Source: an uncultured SAR86 cluster bacterium (GTDB lineage: Bacteria; Pseudomonadota; Gammaproteobacteria; Magnimaribacterales; D2472). From it: a stretch of DNA of 64,000 bases. This document shows, one piece after another, positions 1 through 8,500 of the stretch. Below the pieces are notes generated by a model, which worked only from the letters and a program-made list of their open reading frames with translations, had not been told where the DNA came from and ran no database searches. Made by a program: the position numbers and the translations under genes. Location of the stretch: contig CACEJU010000001.1 of the NCBI GenBank assembly GCA_902559885.1, positions 149,722 through 213,721 on the forward strand, given 5' to 3'. How positions within the stretch are numbered: the stretch's first letter is position 1; each line of letters starts with the position of its first letter.

Positions 1-2031
1 TATAAAAATGCGTTAGTTGATTTTATTAAAAGAACTGATACTCCTATGACTATAGGTGTTCAGGGAGAGTGGGGAAGTGGCAAGACATCTTTATTAAATC
101 AAATATGGTCTGACTTAGAGAAATTTAATCAAGAAGATGACTCTATTGATGACTTTAAGCAGATTTGGATAAATTCATGGGAACACTCCCTATTATGTTC
201 CCCAGAAGAATGCCTGATGAAAATCATAAATGAAATCATACTTGAACTCCTTGATGCGGATACTGATAAAAAAAGATCCGATAAAATAAAAGACGGCGTA
301 AATAATATTATGAAAGGCGCCTTAAGAATTGGTTCCTCATTAACGCTTGGATCGGCTGCCGTGCAGACAGTTGATGAGATTTTTAGTGATAACTCAAATT
401 CTATTAAAGAGTTGAGAGAGCAGCTAAAACAACTAGTTGCTGAAATTAAAAAACTTCCAACAAATCGCTATGGAAAAATAATTATATATGTAGATGATCT
501 AGATAGAATTGAGCCTAAAGATGCTGTAAGCATACTTGAGCTTTTAAAAAATATTTTTAATATTCAGGATTGTGTTTTTGTACTTGCTATTGATTACCAA
601 GTAGTCGTTAAAGGCTTGGTTGGAAAATTTGGGAAACCAACGCCTGAAAATGATTGGGAGTTTAGAGCTTTTTTTGACAAGATCATTCAATTACCATTTT
701 CAATGCCAATGGGTAATTATGATATTGCTAATTATGTAATTGGCCTTTTAGATAAAATTAATTTTTATGCAGGCGAGGATCAACTAGACGAAGAACTTAT
801 TGATAAATTTGTTAGTAAGTCTATTGGAGGTAACCCAAGATCAATCAAAAGATTAATTAATTCACTGGCCTTGATAAAGATTCTTAATGATATTGAAGAT
901 GGTGATAAATCTGATGGAGCTCTAACTGATAAAAATACTGCTATGGTGATGTTTGCAATGGTATGCCTGCAGATAGCCCACCCCGAAATATATCAACTTT
1001 TTGCAGACAATCCTAATTATAAAGACTGGAATGAAGAATTAGCATATAGAGAAACCCAAGGCAAAGAAGAATCTGATGAAAATTGGGAAAAAAATTTCAA
1101 ACAAGCTATTGCAACAGATAACTTTAACGAAGAATGGGAAAAATGCTTATTTAGAGTATGCTATCTAAATCCAAGAAGAAGAAGCAAGGCTTCTGACATT
1201 TCTGAATTTATTAGTATTTTCGATGAAGAGTTCGATGATAAAGTTGATATTATTTCTTTAATTGAAAGAGCTCTTGGTCAAACAGCCGTCACCAGTGTCT
1301 CATCAAAAGAAAATCCAAATGTAAGACCTCCAAAAGGCTCTTATAAACCACATTTTGTATCAGGTTATGATGCATGGGTACAAAATAAAATTGAGAAATA
1401 TGATCTTGATAAAAAGTATCCTGATTTCCCATCAAAAGAATGTGAAAATACTATTAAGAAATATATAGAAGTTCTAAAATCAGATCCTTACAATGCTGTG
1501 GATTTTGATAGTTCAAAAAAAATGAACGAGCATGCATCAAACTATGTATTAAAGTATGCAGGGGGCATATCTGTTTATTATAAAAATAAAAAAATTGGCG
1601 CAATTAGCGCCTATATTTCAAATAAGATTGAAAGAATATATATAGAAACTTCAGCTCACCCAAAACATGATTGCGCTCCATTGATATTTACAAAATCTGA
1701 CATAGAGTTTGATCACCAAAGAAAAATTAGAGAAATAGACGAAGATAACAAAATAATTAAAGGAGACGGCTATAGAGCTGAATTCAAAACAACAAACTTT
1801 GTGCCTGGTGAGAAGAATTTAAGTGAAGAGTTAATTAGATTCATGATAGATGAATCTACCGAAACAAAGTCAATACCTGAAGTTGCAGAATCAATGGTAA
1901 CAAGCAAAAAAATAGAAGGATTAGTTGAGGATTTTAAAACTAAAAGGAAAGATTCAAAAGAATACAGATATGCTGTAGATTTTTTAAGAAATTACTTTGA
2001 TGAAACCAGCAAGAAAAAAATTAACTTATAA
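1..2031 (+). CDS. KAP-family P-loop NTPase, 5' end outside window
   Basis: The reading frame is open to the left edge, so the true start lies upstream; the first internal ATG is at 46. Counting from that Met, a Walker A motif GEWGSGKTS lies at residues 7-15 and a Walker B motif IIIYVDDLDR at about 145-154. The DDLDR form is the hallmark of KAP NTPases, large ATPases often tethered to membranes and found in phage-defence and accessory loci. The roughly 400 residues after the ATPase core are charged and I do not recognise them. KAP proteins usually carry transmembrane helices inserted in the P-loop domain; here only a short weakly hydrophobic stretch (about 93-108) is visible. The gene converges on a predicted nuclease gene 18 bp away. 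The family is confident, the role unknown. Confidence 0.85.
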   Translation, partial: YKNALVDFIKRTDTPMTIGVQGEWGSGKTSLLNQIWSDLEKFNQEDDSIDDFKQIWINSWEHSLLCSPEECLMKIINEIILELLDADTDKKRSDKIKDGVNNIMKGALRIGSSLTLGSAAVQTVDEIFSDNSNSIKELREQLKQLVAEIKKLPTNRYGKIIIYVDDLDRIEPKDAVSILELLKNIFNIQDCVFVLAIDYQVVVKGLVGKFGKPTPENDWEFRAFFDKIIQLPFSMPMGNYDIANYVIGLLDKINFYAGEDQLDEELIDKFVSKSIGGNPRSIKRLINSLALIKILNDIEDGDKSDGALTDKNTAMVMFAMVCLQIAHPEIYQLFADNPNYKDWNEELAYRETQGKEESDENWEKNFKQAIATDNFNEEWEKCLFRVCYLNPRRRSKASDISEFISIFDEEFDDKVDIISLIERALGQTAVTSVSSKENPNVRPPKGSYKPHFVSGYDAWVQNKIEKYDLDKKYPDFPSKECENTIKKYIEVLKSDPYNAVDFDSSKKMNEHASNYVLKYAGGISVYYKNKKIGAISAYISNKIERIYIETSAHPKHDCAPLIFTKSDIEFDHQRKIREIDEDNKIIKGDGYRAEFKTTNFVPGEKNLSEELIRFMIDESTETKSIPEVAESMVTSKKIEGLVEDFKTKRKDSKEYRYAVDFLRNYFDETSKKKINL

Positions 2032-2049
2032 GTAAATTTATATAACTTT

Positions 2050-2937
2050 TTAGATGTAGCGATTTAAATCTATTTTAGTTTCTATCCTTCTATGAACATG
2101 TTTATATTCGTTTGTTTTTTCAAAGTCCGGTACATATACACCATAGAATTTATAAACAGTTTGGCCAAATACATTTTTATAGTGTGCAAAGACAATTCTT
2201 TCCTCCTTACTTGGAAGATTTATTTTAACCGCCTTACCATTAATTACTCTTTCTTCAAAGATAGTTGATCTATCTGCTGATAAAACATTTTTCCATTCTT
2301 TGTTCGGGTATAGTTTTGGAAACCAAACAGCCTGATTATGGTTTTTAATTCCTTTATTCCACCATGCTCGTTGATAGTGATTTTCACTTTTATAGCCAAA
2401 TAATTTTAAACAATCTCTATGATTTAAAAAGACTACATTATCATTTACATCAATTGATCCTTTTTCGATATATTTTTTAGGGTTAAATTTATTTTCATAA
2501 TCCCATGTAATTTTTAAACCATTTGAAATCTCAAATTCTTTTTTTCTTTGTTTTACATATAAAATGAAATCATCCACTTCAGATATAACTTCTTTAAGAT
2601 CTCTACCAAGTCTTGGGTTTGTATTATCGTATACTCTTATTCTTCTTTCCTCCCAATCAGTTGCCTCCAGGATTTCGCGCTGTCTAATTTTATCGTCATC
2701 TCCATGTTCCTTTGAGGCATGCTGGCCCTCATCAATTTCATAATACAATTTTAATGAAGGAAAACAGAGATCTGTTAGATAGTGCTTATTACCTTTGATA
2801 TTTATATATTGCTGACAAACATATTCAATATCAGCATCGTCAAGAAGGTGTAGAATTCTTGTTATTACAAATAACTCCCATTTTTTATGTTTAATTTTAG
2901 AGAAGTTTTTTAGTAAATATTCGTCTTTTGTAAGCAT
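2050..2937 (-). CDS. Predicted PD-(D/E)xK-type nuclease, 295 aa
   Basis: I do not recognise a named family. The first 130 residues look like the restriction-endonuclease-like fold seen in DUF559/Vsr-type proteins: a helix, Asp56, then a strand with E67-x-D69-E70-x-x-H73, followed by Asp81/82, Arg86 and a hydrophobic strand RRIRVYD at 98-104. This matches the spacing of the D...ExD/E core. The C-terminal half (about 165-295) is rich in aromatic residues and ends in a beta-like stretch with RRIET, possibly a DNA- or base-recognition module. A good Shine-Dalgarno (AGGAG) precedes the start. It is the last gene of a minus-strand run of small unknown genes and faces the KAP ATPase gene. A defence or DNA-processing role is inference. 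Confidence 0.5.
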   Translation of the reverse strand: MLTKDEYLLKNFSKIKHKKWELFVITRILHLLDDADIEYVCQQYINIKGNKHYLTDLCFPSLKLYYEIDEGQHASKEHGDDDKIRQREILEATDWEERRIRVYDNTNPRLGRDLKEVISEVDDFILYVKQRKKEFEISNGLKITWDYENKFNPKKYIEKGSIDVNDNVVFLNHRDCLKLFGYKSENHYQRAWWNKGIKNHNQAVWFPKLYPNKEWKNVLSADRSTIFEERVINGKAVKINLPSKEERIVFAHYKNVFGQTVYKFYGVYVPDFEKTNEYKHVHRRIETKIDLNRYI

Positions 2938-2954
2938 AAATGTTACTCCTATAG

Positions 2955-3266
2955 CTATTTGAGTTGAGCCACAATATCCTTTGTTTGCTCATCAAGATTA
3001 TCTTGAACACTTTCTACCAATAAAGAAGCAACAAATGAAACTTGGGCTAGTGGCTCTATAGCATTTGATGTATGGCTAACTGCTTCAGAAAGATCGCTCA
3101 AGCCCTGACAGATATATTCTTGTCTTTTGCTATTATCTCTTTCTCTTCTTGCACGATCAAACTGTCTTTTTGCATCAGATGATTTCCTGCTAGCCCTATC
3201 AGATTCAGATATAGCTTTTCTCTTATAACTGGCCGCTGCAACGGCTCTTATTGCCCATCTAAGCAT
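2955..3266 (-). CDS. Small helical protein of unknown function, 103 aa
   Basis: No family recognised. The N-terminal half (about 15-55) is very rich in Arg, Lys, Ser, Asp and Glu with heptad-like spacing, suggesting a charged helix or coiled coil. The C-terminal half is an amphipathic helical stretch. There is no signal peptide; residues 4-13 (WAIRAVAAAS) are mildly hydrophobic. The start is supported by a near-perfect GGAGG Shine-Dalgarno six bases upstream, so the gene is very probably translated. It lies between the knot-repeat gene and the nuclease gene, in the same direction, with gaps of 17-25 bp, so all three are likely cotranscribed. Confidence 0.6.
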   Translation of the reverse strand: MLRWAIRAVAAASYKRKAISESDRASRKSSDAKRQFDRARRERDNSKRQEYICQGLSDLSEAVSHTSNAIEPLAQVSFVASLLVESVQDNLDEQTKDIVAQLK

Positions 3267-3291
3267 TATTATCCTCCTTTTTTAGAAATAT

Positions 3292-3552
3292 TTAAAAATT
3301 GCCCTTAGCTTGATATTTGCTAGAAACTTTAAAAACTTTTATATCAGCTTGATATTTACTTTTTTCCCAATATATCTTTTTTTCTGCCTCATGTTTTTTT
3401 TCTGTATAACACCAAATAGCATCTCCCTTGCCCTTGGCCTCATGTTTTTTTTCTGAAAGGTAATAGAGCAGATCTGCTCTATATTTACTAGATTCTTCGT
3501 ATACCTTTAAATCAGCTTCATGCTTCCTATCTGTAACGTATATCATTGCCAT
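3292..3552 (-). CDS. Short-repeat protein resembling the 7(1) septoil-knot family (DUF6150-like), 86 aa
   Basis: Almost the whole protein is six degenerate 12-14 residue units of the form (K/S)K(H/Y)(E/Q/R)A-(D/K/E)-x-K-(V/I)-(Y/F): RKHEADLKVY, SKYRADLLYY, KKHEAKGKGDAIWCY, KKHEAEKKIY, SKYQADIKVF, SKYQAKG. This pattern and length match, from memory, the small bacterial family whose Ureaplasma member forms a deeply knotted 7(1) fold; the assignment needs a profile search. A biochemical function for the family is not known to me. AGGGAG upstream of the ATG supports the start. The gene sits in the accessory run between the voltage-sensor gene and the nuclease gene, separated from its upstream neighbour by about 100 bp that may hold a promoter. 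Confidence 0.65.
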   Translation of the reverse strand: MAMIYVTDRKHEADLKVYEESSKYRADLLYYLSEKKHEAKGKGDAIWCYTEKKHEAEKKIYWEKSKYQADIKVFKVSSKYQAKGNF

Positions 3553-3656
3553 ATTTAAATCTCCCTAATTTGTATTAATGATTAAATTTAATATGTTTAT
3601 TAATTAAACGCAAATTAGACAAGCATTTACTGGTGATTAAAGTAATTGAATTTTTA

Positions 3657-3908
3657 TTATGGCCAATTAATAGTAAATTTATCGGCACCGATGTTTACAG
3701 CTGAAGTACCCTTACTAATAGTAAATGAAGCAGTAAGGTTCATTGATTTCGTTTTTGAATATTTTATTACCCAAGTAGACCCCAAACCCTTTTGCTTCAT
3801 ACCACGAATAACATATCCATGCGGCGGCACTATAATTGGCTTGTTATAAACATTTTGATATGTCTTAACACCAGCAGCCCCAAGTAGTATGTTTTTTAAG
3901 AATCCCAT
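3657..3908 (-). CDS. Small protein of unknown function, 83 aa
   Basis: No family recognised. The first 15 residues (MGFLKNILLGAAGVK) form a short hydrophobic/glycine-rich segment, perhaps a membrane-associating helix. The rest is predicted beta-rich with alternating polar and hydrophobic residues and ends in INWP. It follows the voltage-sensor gene by 8 bp on the same strand, which argues for cotranscription and supports this strand over the overlapping frame on the plus strand. No strong Shine-Dalgarno is visible, so translation may be coupled to the upstream gene. Confidence 0.5.
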   Translation of the reverse strand: MGFLKNILLGAAGVKTYQNVYNKPIIVPPHGYVIRGMKQKGLGSTWVIKYSKTKSMNLTASFTISKGTSAVNIGADKFTINWP

Positions 3909-3916
3909 AATCTTTA

Positions 3917-5071
3917 TTATATTATTTTTAAATCACTTTTTAGATCTTCAAGAGGACTAAGGTTAACATTAATTATTGAGTTTTCCCCATAATCAAGAGG
4001 ATTATCCATATCCTCAACTAAATGGTATAAGCCAAAAAATATAAACGAAATTACAAATGCAGCAACCAGACCAGTAATTCCCGGTATAGTTATAAGCACC
4101 ACCAAAGTAAAAACAACTGTAATCAAAAACAAGAACTTTTCGTAAAAAGGATTTACTTCGCTCATAGACTTATTTAATACAAATGCGGCGTCTCTTGAAA
4201 AGCCCACAAAATTTGGATTAATTCCAATTACACCGATCTTTGCATATAAAGAGTTATTCTCTTCACGCATCTTTGAAATTGATTCTTTAGATGGATTTTT
4301 AAGATTTTCTTCAAAACAAATTATCCACCTTTGAAGATACGGCCTGAATTCTTCATTTGTGAACCAAAATACCTTTATGCCTGCAACAATCCTATTAACA
4401 GCATCTTCAATATCATAGAGTCTTTTATTCACAACACTTAATTTAGTTCCCAATAACATAGCAAGAGAGAAACTTACCAACCCAAGGACAATGCTAATAT
4501 TATTAAACTCAGGCAAATATCCTTTTGATTCAATTATCAAGATAAGTATTTTTAAAGAAATGACTGCAGTACTAGTTAGGACCATTGTTCTTGAAAAGCC
4601 TGTTAAAAATGACCCACCCTTAAGAACGTTTAAGACTTTAAAATATCTAAAGAGTTTTATTACTCTAAGCCAAGTAGAGCTGCCATTTAAACCAATAATT
4701 AGTGTAATTATTTCAGGAACAACTGCAATAACATCAACCAATCCATCAATTTCAGTAAGGTATTTTTTTATATTTTTAGATGTATAAATTCTTAAAATTA
4801 AATCTAGGGTAAAGAATCCTAATATTGAGTAATCAATTATAGTTATTGGTATTAAATATGACCCATAAAAATCAACAGCAACTAACTCAATATATAGAAT
4901 TATGGGTGTCAGGAATATCAAAAATAAACTTATGGTGAAATATAGTTCTGAAATAAATACTTCAGATTTTTTTAAATCATTTGAATTGATGATTCTGCTT
5001 ATTTTTTCTTTCAATTTATAGGTCACCTTCTTTTCTGATTTCACTTCTTTGGACTTCAAATTGCTCACCAT
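3917..5071 (-). CDS. Voltage-sensor-like membrane protein with bestrophin/DUF4239-like C-terminus, 384 aa
   Basis: The N-terminal 155 residues look like a four-helix voltage-sensor domain: hydrophobic segments at about 41-63, 71-95 and 107-127, then an S4-like helix at 134-151 with basic residues at every third position (R136, K139, R142, K145), and acidic residues in the S2/S3-like helices (D90, D109, D113). No pore loop or potassium selectivity filter follows. Instead there are hydrophobic segments at about 163-210, a soluble part, and two more near 305-345, ending in a MDNPLDYGEN motif that recalls the DxDxPF end of DUF4239/bestrophin-like proteins. The start overlaps the MazG-like gene by 56 bp; a GTG near 5028 or TTG near 5013 would shorten the overlap. 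The combination is unusual, and the ion and role are unknown. Confidence 0.55.
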   Translation of the reverse strand: MVSNLKSKEVKSEKKVTYKLKEKISRIINSNDLKKSEVFISELYFTISLFLIFLTPIILYIELVAVDFYGSYLIPITIIDYSILGFFTLDLILRIYTSKNIKKYLTEIDGLVDVIAVVPEIITLIIGLNGSSTWLRVIKLFRYFKVLNVLKGGSFLTGFSRTMVLTSTAVISLKILILIIESKGYLPEFNNISIVLGLVSFSLAMLLGTKLSVVNKRLYDIEDAVNRIVAGIKVFWFTNEEFRPYLQRWIICFEENLKNPSKESISKMREENNSLYAKIGVIGINPNFVGFSRDAAFVLNKSMSEVNPFYEKFLFLITVVFTLVVLITIPGITGLVAAFVISFIFFGLYHLVEDMDNPLDYGENSIINVNLSPLEDLKSDLKII

Positions 5072-5432
5072 ATCTAGCTTCTAATTTTTTTTGATTCTCA
5101 GTAATAACTTCAAAAGGGTCTAAATCAAGTGCTGCACAAGCAGTAACCCAGTACCACATAATGTCACCAAGCTCTCTTTTCATATGAAAGACATTCTCAT
5201 CTGAGGCAGGCTTTCCTTGTAAAAACATTTTTTTGACTATTTCTACAAACTCTCCAGTTTCACTCCCAAGCCCAAGAGCAGCAGTAAGCAATCTTGGCGT
5301 CTTTATATTTGATTCATTTTCAATTTCTGCAAATCTAGCATTTAAATCTTCTAAGTTTAGACTAGGGTCACTAGTTACTTTGTTTACAAAATCAGTATAC
5401 GTATTAAAAAAATTTTTTATTTCATCGCTCAT
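5016..5432 (-). CDS. MazG-like nucleotide pyrophosphohydrolase
   Basis: A small all-alpha NTP pyrophosphatase of the MazG/dUTPase-2 superfamily, which hydrolyses (d)NTPs to monophosphates and pyrophosphate. The metal-binding signature is present: E58-T-G-E61-x-x-E64 on one helix and E87-x-x-D90 in KRELGDIMWYW on the next. At 138 aa it is a single-domain MazG-like protein, not the two-domain housekeeping MazG. It lies 8 bp after the HexR-type regulator gene on the same strand and overlaps the start of the voltage-sensor gene, so it may be the point where the core operon runs into the accessory cluster. The substrate cannot be told from sequence. Confidence 0.8.
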   Translation of the reverse strand: MSDEIKNFFNTYTDFVNKVTSDPSLNLEDLNARFAEIENESNIKTPRLLTAALGLGSETGEFVEIVKKMFLQGKPASDENVFHMKRELGDIMWYWVTACAALDLDPFEVITENQKKLEARYGEQFEVQRSEIRKEGDL

Positions 5433-5440
5433 ATTTTTCC

Positions 5441-6283
5441 CTATTTAACTCTTAATGATCTTTGGCTATCAGCAATATTATATAAATGCTCTTGAGCCTC
5501 AGGCTTTAATTGTGCAACACCCATGGTCATCACATCTATCACAGCAGTATATGCAATTCTTGAGGTGTGCGGCTTAGACAGTCTATTGTTATCTCCTACA
5601 TCTATAGATAATGGTAAGTCACAAATATTAGCAAGAGGAGTATTAGCAGGCATTATACCTATAACCTTAACCCCTGATTTTCTTACTATATTTACACTAT
5701 CAATTAGCGCAGATGTTGTTCCAGATTGAGAAATTGCAACCACTACGTCTTTATCTCCCAATGAGTTAGCAGACATAAATTGAATGTGTGGATCAGAAAT
5801 ATAAGATGATGGTATTTTTAATCTAAAGAACTTATGTTGAGCGTCCATGGCAACCGGAGCAGAGCCACCAAAGGCATAAAATTCAACTCTTCTTGCGTTT
5901 GCTAATGCCTCAATTGCATCCTCAAGAACATTTTGATTTATCTGTGACCTTACATTTAAAATTTCAGAAATAGTTGTATCAAAAACTTTTTCACATAATT
6001 CTTGGATTGAGTCATCTTCATTAATCTCATACATTACGAAATAATCATCTGCTGCAAGTTGTTGCGATAAATTTATTTTGAAATCTTGAAAACCCGAGAA
6101 ACCAACTGCTTTGCAAAATCTTATAAGTGTTGGCTCACTAATACCCATTGCCTCTGATGCTTCTGCAGTTTTCATTGTGATAATTGATTTGGGATCATTT
6201 AGTACAAATTCGCCAACCACTTTTTCAGATTTTCTTAATTCTGGTAATTTATTTTCTATGTGTCTTAATAATTTTGTTGACAT
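5441..6283 (-). CDS. hexR: RpiR/HexR-family transcriptional regulator
   Basis: An N-terminal RpiR-type helix-turn-helix (about residues 1-75, with the recognition region around MGISEPTLIRFCKAVGF) is followed by a SIS sugar-phosphate-binding domain (about 120-260, with ISQSGTTS). The length (280 aa) and order match HexR, the gammaproteobacterial regulator of central carbon metabolism that senses 2-keto-3-deoxy-6-phosphogluconate. No glycolytic or Entner-Doudoroff genes lie beside it, so the specific name rests on similarity only. It is divergent from uvrD with a 42 bp gap and heads the run towards the MazG-like gene. Confidence 0.75.
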   Translation of the reverse strand: MSTKLLRHIENKLPELRKSEKVVGEFVLNDPKSIITMKTAEASEAMGISEPTLIRFCKAVGFSGFQDFKINLSQQLAADDYFVMYEINEDDSIQELCEKVFDTTISEILNVRSQINQNVLEDAIEALANARRVEFYAFGGSAPVAMDAQHKFFRLKIPSSYISDPHIQFMSANSLGDKDVVVAISQSGTTSALIDSVNIVRKSGVKVIGIMPANTPLANICDLPLSIDVGDNNRLSKPHTSRIAYTAVIDVMTMGVAQLKPEAQEHLYNIADSQRSLRVK

Positions 6284-6325
6284 AAGGTTAGAATATCTCT
6301 CTTAGACAAAAAAATGAATCCCTAA

Positions 6326-8500
6326 ATGGACGTAAGTTATATTTTAGACAATCTCAATGATCAGCAAAGGCATGCTGTTACATCTGAAAAACAGCATTCA
6401 TTAGTGCTCGCAGGTGCTGGATCTGGCAAAACTAGAGTATTGGTTCATAAAATAGCATGGCAATCATCAGCGCTGCAAAAGAACCCTGCAACAATCATGG
6501 CAGTGACTTTCACAAATAAAGCTGCCAATGAAATGAGATCACGAATAGAAGAACTTTTACAGAGTTCTCTAATGGACATGTGGGTGGGCACTTTTCATGG
6601 ATTAGCTCATAGGACCTTGAAGAGGTTTTATAAGGAAGCTGGACTATCAAGCAATTTCACAATCTTGGATGCAGATGATCAGCTAAGAATAGTAAAAAGA
6701 ATAAGTAAAGAGCTCAATTGTGATGAGGCAAATTGGCCAGCTCGTCAAACTCAATGGCAAATAAATGCATGGAAAGATGATGGATTAAGGTCAAAAGATG
6801 TAAAAGATAATGGAGATTTTTTAACTGAGACTTTAAAAAAGATATACACACAATATGAAAAAACATGTATTGATGATAATTTGGTTGATTTTGGTGAGCT
6901 ATTACTAAAAGCTTACGAGCTTGTAGATGGTAATCAAAATGTTAAAGATTTTTTCCATAATAGATTTCAATCAATTTTAGTAGATGAGTTTCAAGATACA
7001 AATACCATTCAGTATAAATGGCTCTCGTCAATTGCTTCAGATCATTCTCACGTAACAGCCGTAGGAGATGATGACCAATCTATTTATGGTTGGAGAGGTG
7101 CAAAAGTAGAGAATGTATCCCAATTCACTGAAGATTTTTCAGATGTCGAGGTTATTAGGCTTGAACAAAACTACAGATCTAGTGGAGCAATTTTAGAAGC
7201 CGCAAATTCTCTCATCGATAATAATAATGACAGGCTTGGTAAAAATTTATGGACCGAGAAAATAGAGGGGGAGCAAATAGTTTTATACCAAGCTTTTAAT
7301 GAGCAAGATGAGGCACGCTTTGCCGCAGAGATTCTAAAAGACTGGATGAATAAGGGTGAAATGTATCAAGATTCTGCAATTCTATACAGATCAAATGCTC
7401 AATCTAGAGCAATTGAAGAAGCTTTATTAAGGGCAAACATACCTTATAGGATATATGGTGGTTTAAGATTTTATGAAAGATTAGAAATTAAAAATGCAAT
7501 CTCATATTTAAAAATAATATTTAATCATTCTGATAATCCTGCGTTTGAGAGGTCTATGGGGTCTCCACCAAGGGGCGTAGGACAGAAGACATTATTAAAA
7601 ATAAGAAATTTAGCTAAGGAAAGAAATATCTCTTATATTAAAGCTTCAGCAATGTTGTTAGATGAAAATATGATAGGTGGAAGAGGTGCTACAGGCTTGA
7701 GGGGATATCTTGATTTTATTTTAAGATGCAAGGAGTTTATAAAAGAAAATTCTTTGTCACATTTAATGGAAGAAATTATAAACGTTACAGGTTTAAAAGA
7801 TTACCACGGTAAAGAGCCAGGTGAAAAAGGTAAAACAAGAATTGAGAACCTTGAAGAGCTTATTTCTGCTACAAGAAATTATGAACAAGCTTTTAATGAA
7901 GAGAAAAGTTTTGAAGAAGTAGCAGTAGCATACCTTGATATGGTTTCATTGGACTCAGGAGATATGCAAGCATCAGAATATGATGATGCCGCCCAGTTAA
8001 TGACAATTCATTCTGCAAAAGGATTGGAGTTTAAATTAGTTCTACTAACCGGTCTTGAAGAAAGCTTATTTCCTCATGGAAGATCAATAGAGAGTCAATC
8101 ACAACTAGAGGAAGAAAGAAGGCTCTGCTATGTAGGCATAACGAGAGCAATGGAAAAACTTTATTTGACCTACGCTGAATCTAGAAGACTTCACGGACAA
8201 GACACCTTTAATCCGCCCTCAAGATTTATAAGAGAAATACCTAGCAAGCTGATAAATGAAATTAGACCAAGAGCCGAAGTAAATATTCCTTATAACAAAA
8301 AAGATTTTAAAGAAACCAAGATAAGTTTCCAAACTAATGAGGGAATTTCATTAGGACAAAAGGTTAGACACAAAAAATTTGGTGATGGCGTGGTCTTGAA
8401 TTATGAAGGTAGCGGTGATTCTGCTAGACTGCAAATTAACTTTGAAAGTGCAGGGACTAAGTGGCTTGTATTATCATATGCAAATCTAGAGGTAATATGA
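6326..8500 (+). CDS. uvrD: DNA helicase II UvrD
   Basis: A superfamily 1A 3'-5' DNA helicase of 724 aa, close to the usual 720. Walker A AGAGSGKT is at residues 29-36, motif II DEFQDT near 220, DDDQSIYGWRGA after it, and the C-terminal motifs TIHSAKGLEF and VGITRA are intact. The C-terminus (VRHKKFGDG...EGSG...KWLVLSYANLE) matches the UvrD-specific tail rather than Rep or PcrA. It unwinds DNA after UvrABC incision and MutHLS nicking. The last codon overlaps the ATG of the downstream TRAP binding-protein gene (ATGA), so these unrelated genes are translationally coupled. Confidence 0.95.
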   Translation: MDVSYILDNLNDQQRHAVTSEKQHSLVLAGAGSGKTRVLVHKIAWQSSALQKNPATIMAVTFTNKAANEMRSRIEELLQSSLMDMWVGTFHGLAHRTLKRFYKEAGLSSNFTILDADDQLRIVKRISKELNCDEANWPARQTQWQINAWKDDGLRSKDVKDNGDFLTETLKKIYTQYEKTCIDDNLVDFGELLLKAYELVDGNQNVKDFFHNRFQSILVDEFQDTNTIQYKWLSSIASDHSHVTAVGDDDQSIYGWRGAKVENVSQFTEDFSDVEVIRLEQNYRSSGAILEAANSLIDNNNDRLGKNLWTEKIEGEQIVLYQAFNEQDEARFAAEILKDWMNKGEMYQDSAILYRSNAQSRAIEEALLRANIPYRIYGGLRFYERLEIKNAISYLKIIFNHSDNPAFERSMGSPPRGVGQKTLLKIRNLAKERNISYIKASAMLLDENMIGGRGATGLRGYLDFILRCKEFIKENSLSHLMEEIINVTGLKDYHGKEPGEKGKTRIENLEELISATRNYEQAFNEEKSFEEVAVAYLDMVSLDSGDMQASEYDDAAQLMTIHSAKGLEFKLVLLTGLEESLFPHGRSIESQSQLEEERRLCYVGITRAMEKLYLTYAESRRLHGQDTFNPPSRFIREIPSKLINEIRPRAEVNIPYNKKDFKETKISFQTNEGISLGQKVRHKKFGDGVVLNYEGSGDSARLQINFESAGTKWLVLSYANLEVI

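Noticed and set aside
3646..3849. 67 aa frame on the plus strand opposite the 83 aa gene
   Set aside because: It mirrors the minus-strand gene, has no ribosome site and runs against the direction of the cluster.
8461..8496. GTG start adding 12 residues to the TRAP binding protein
   Set aside because: It lies inside uvrD and puts a non-signal sequence before a clean lipoprotein signal peptide that begins at 8497.
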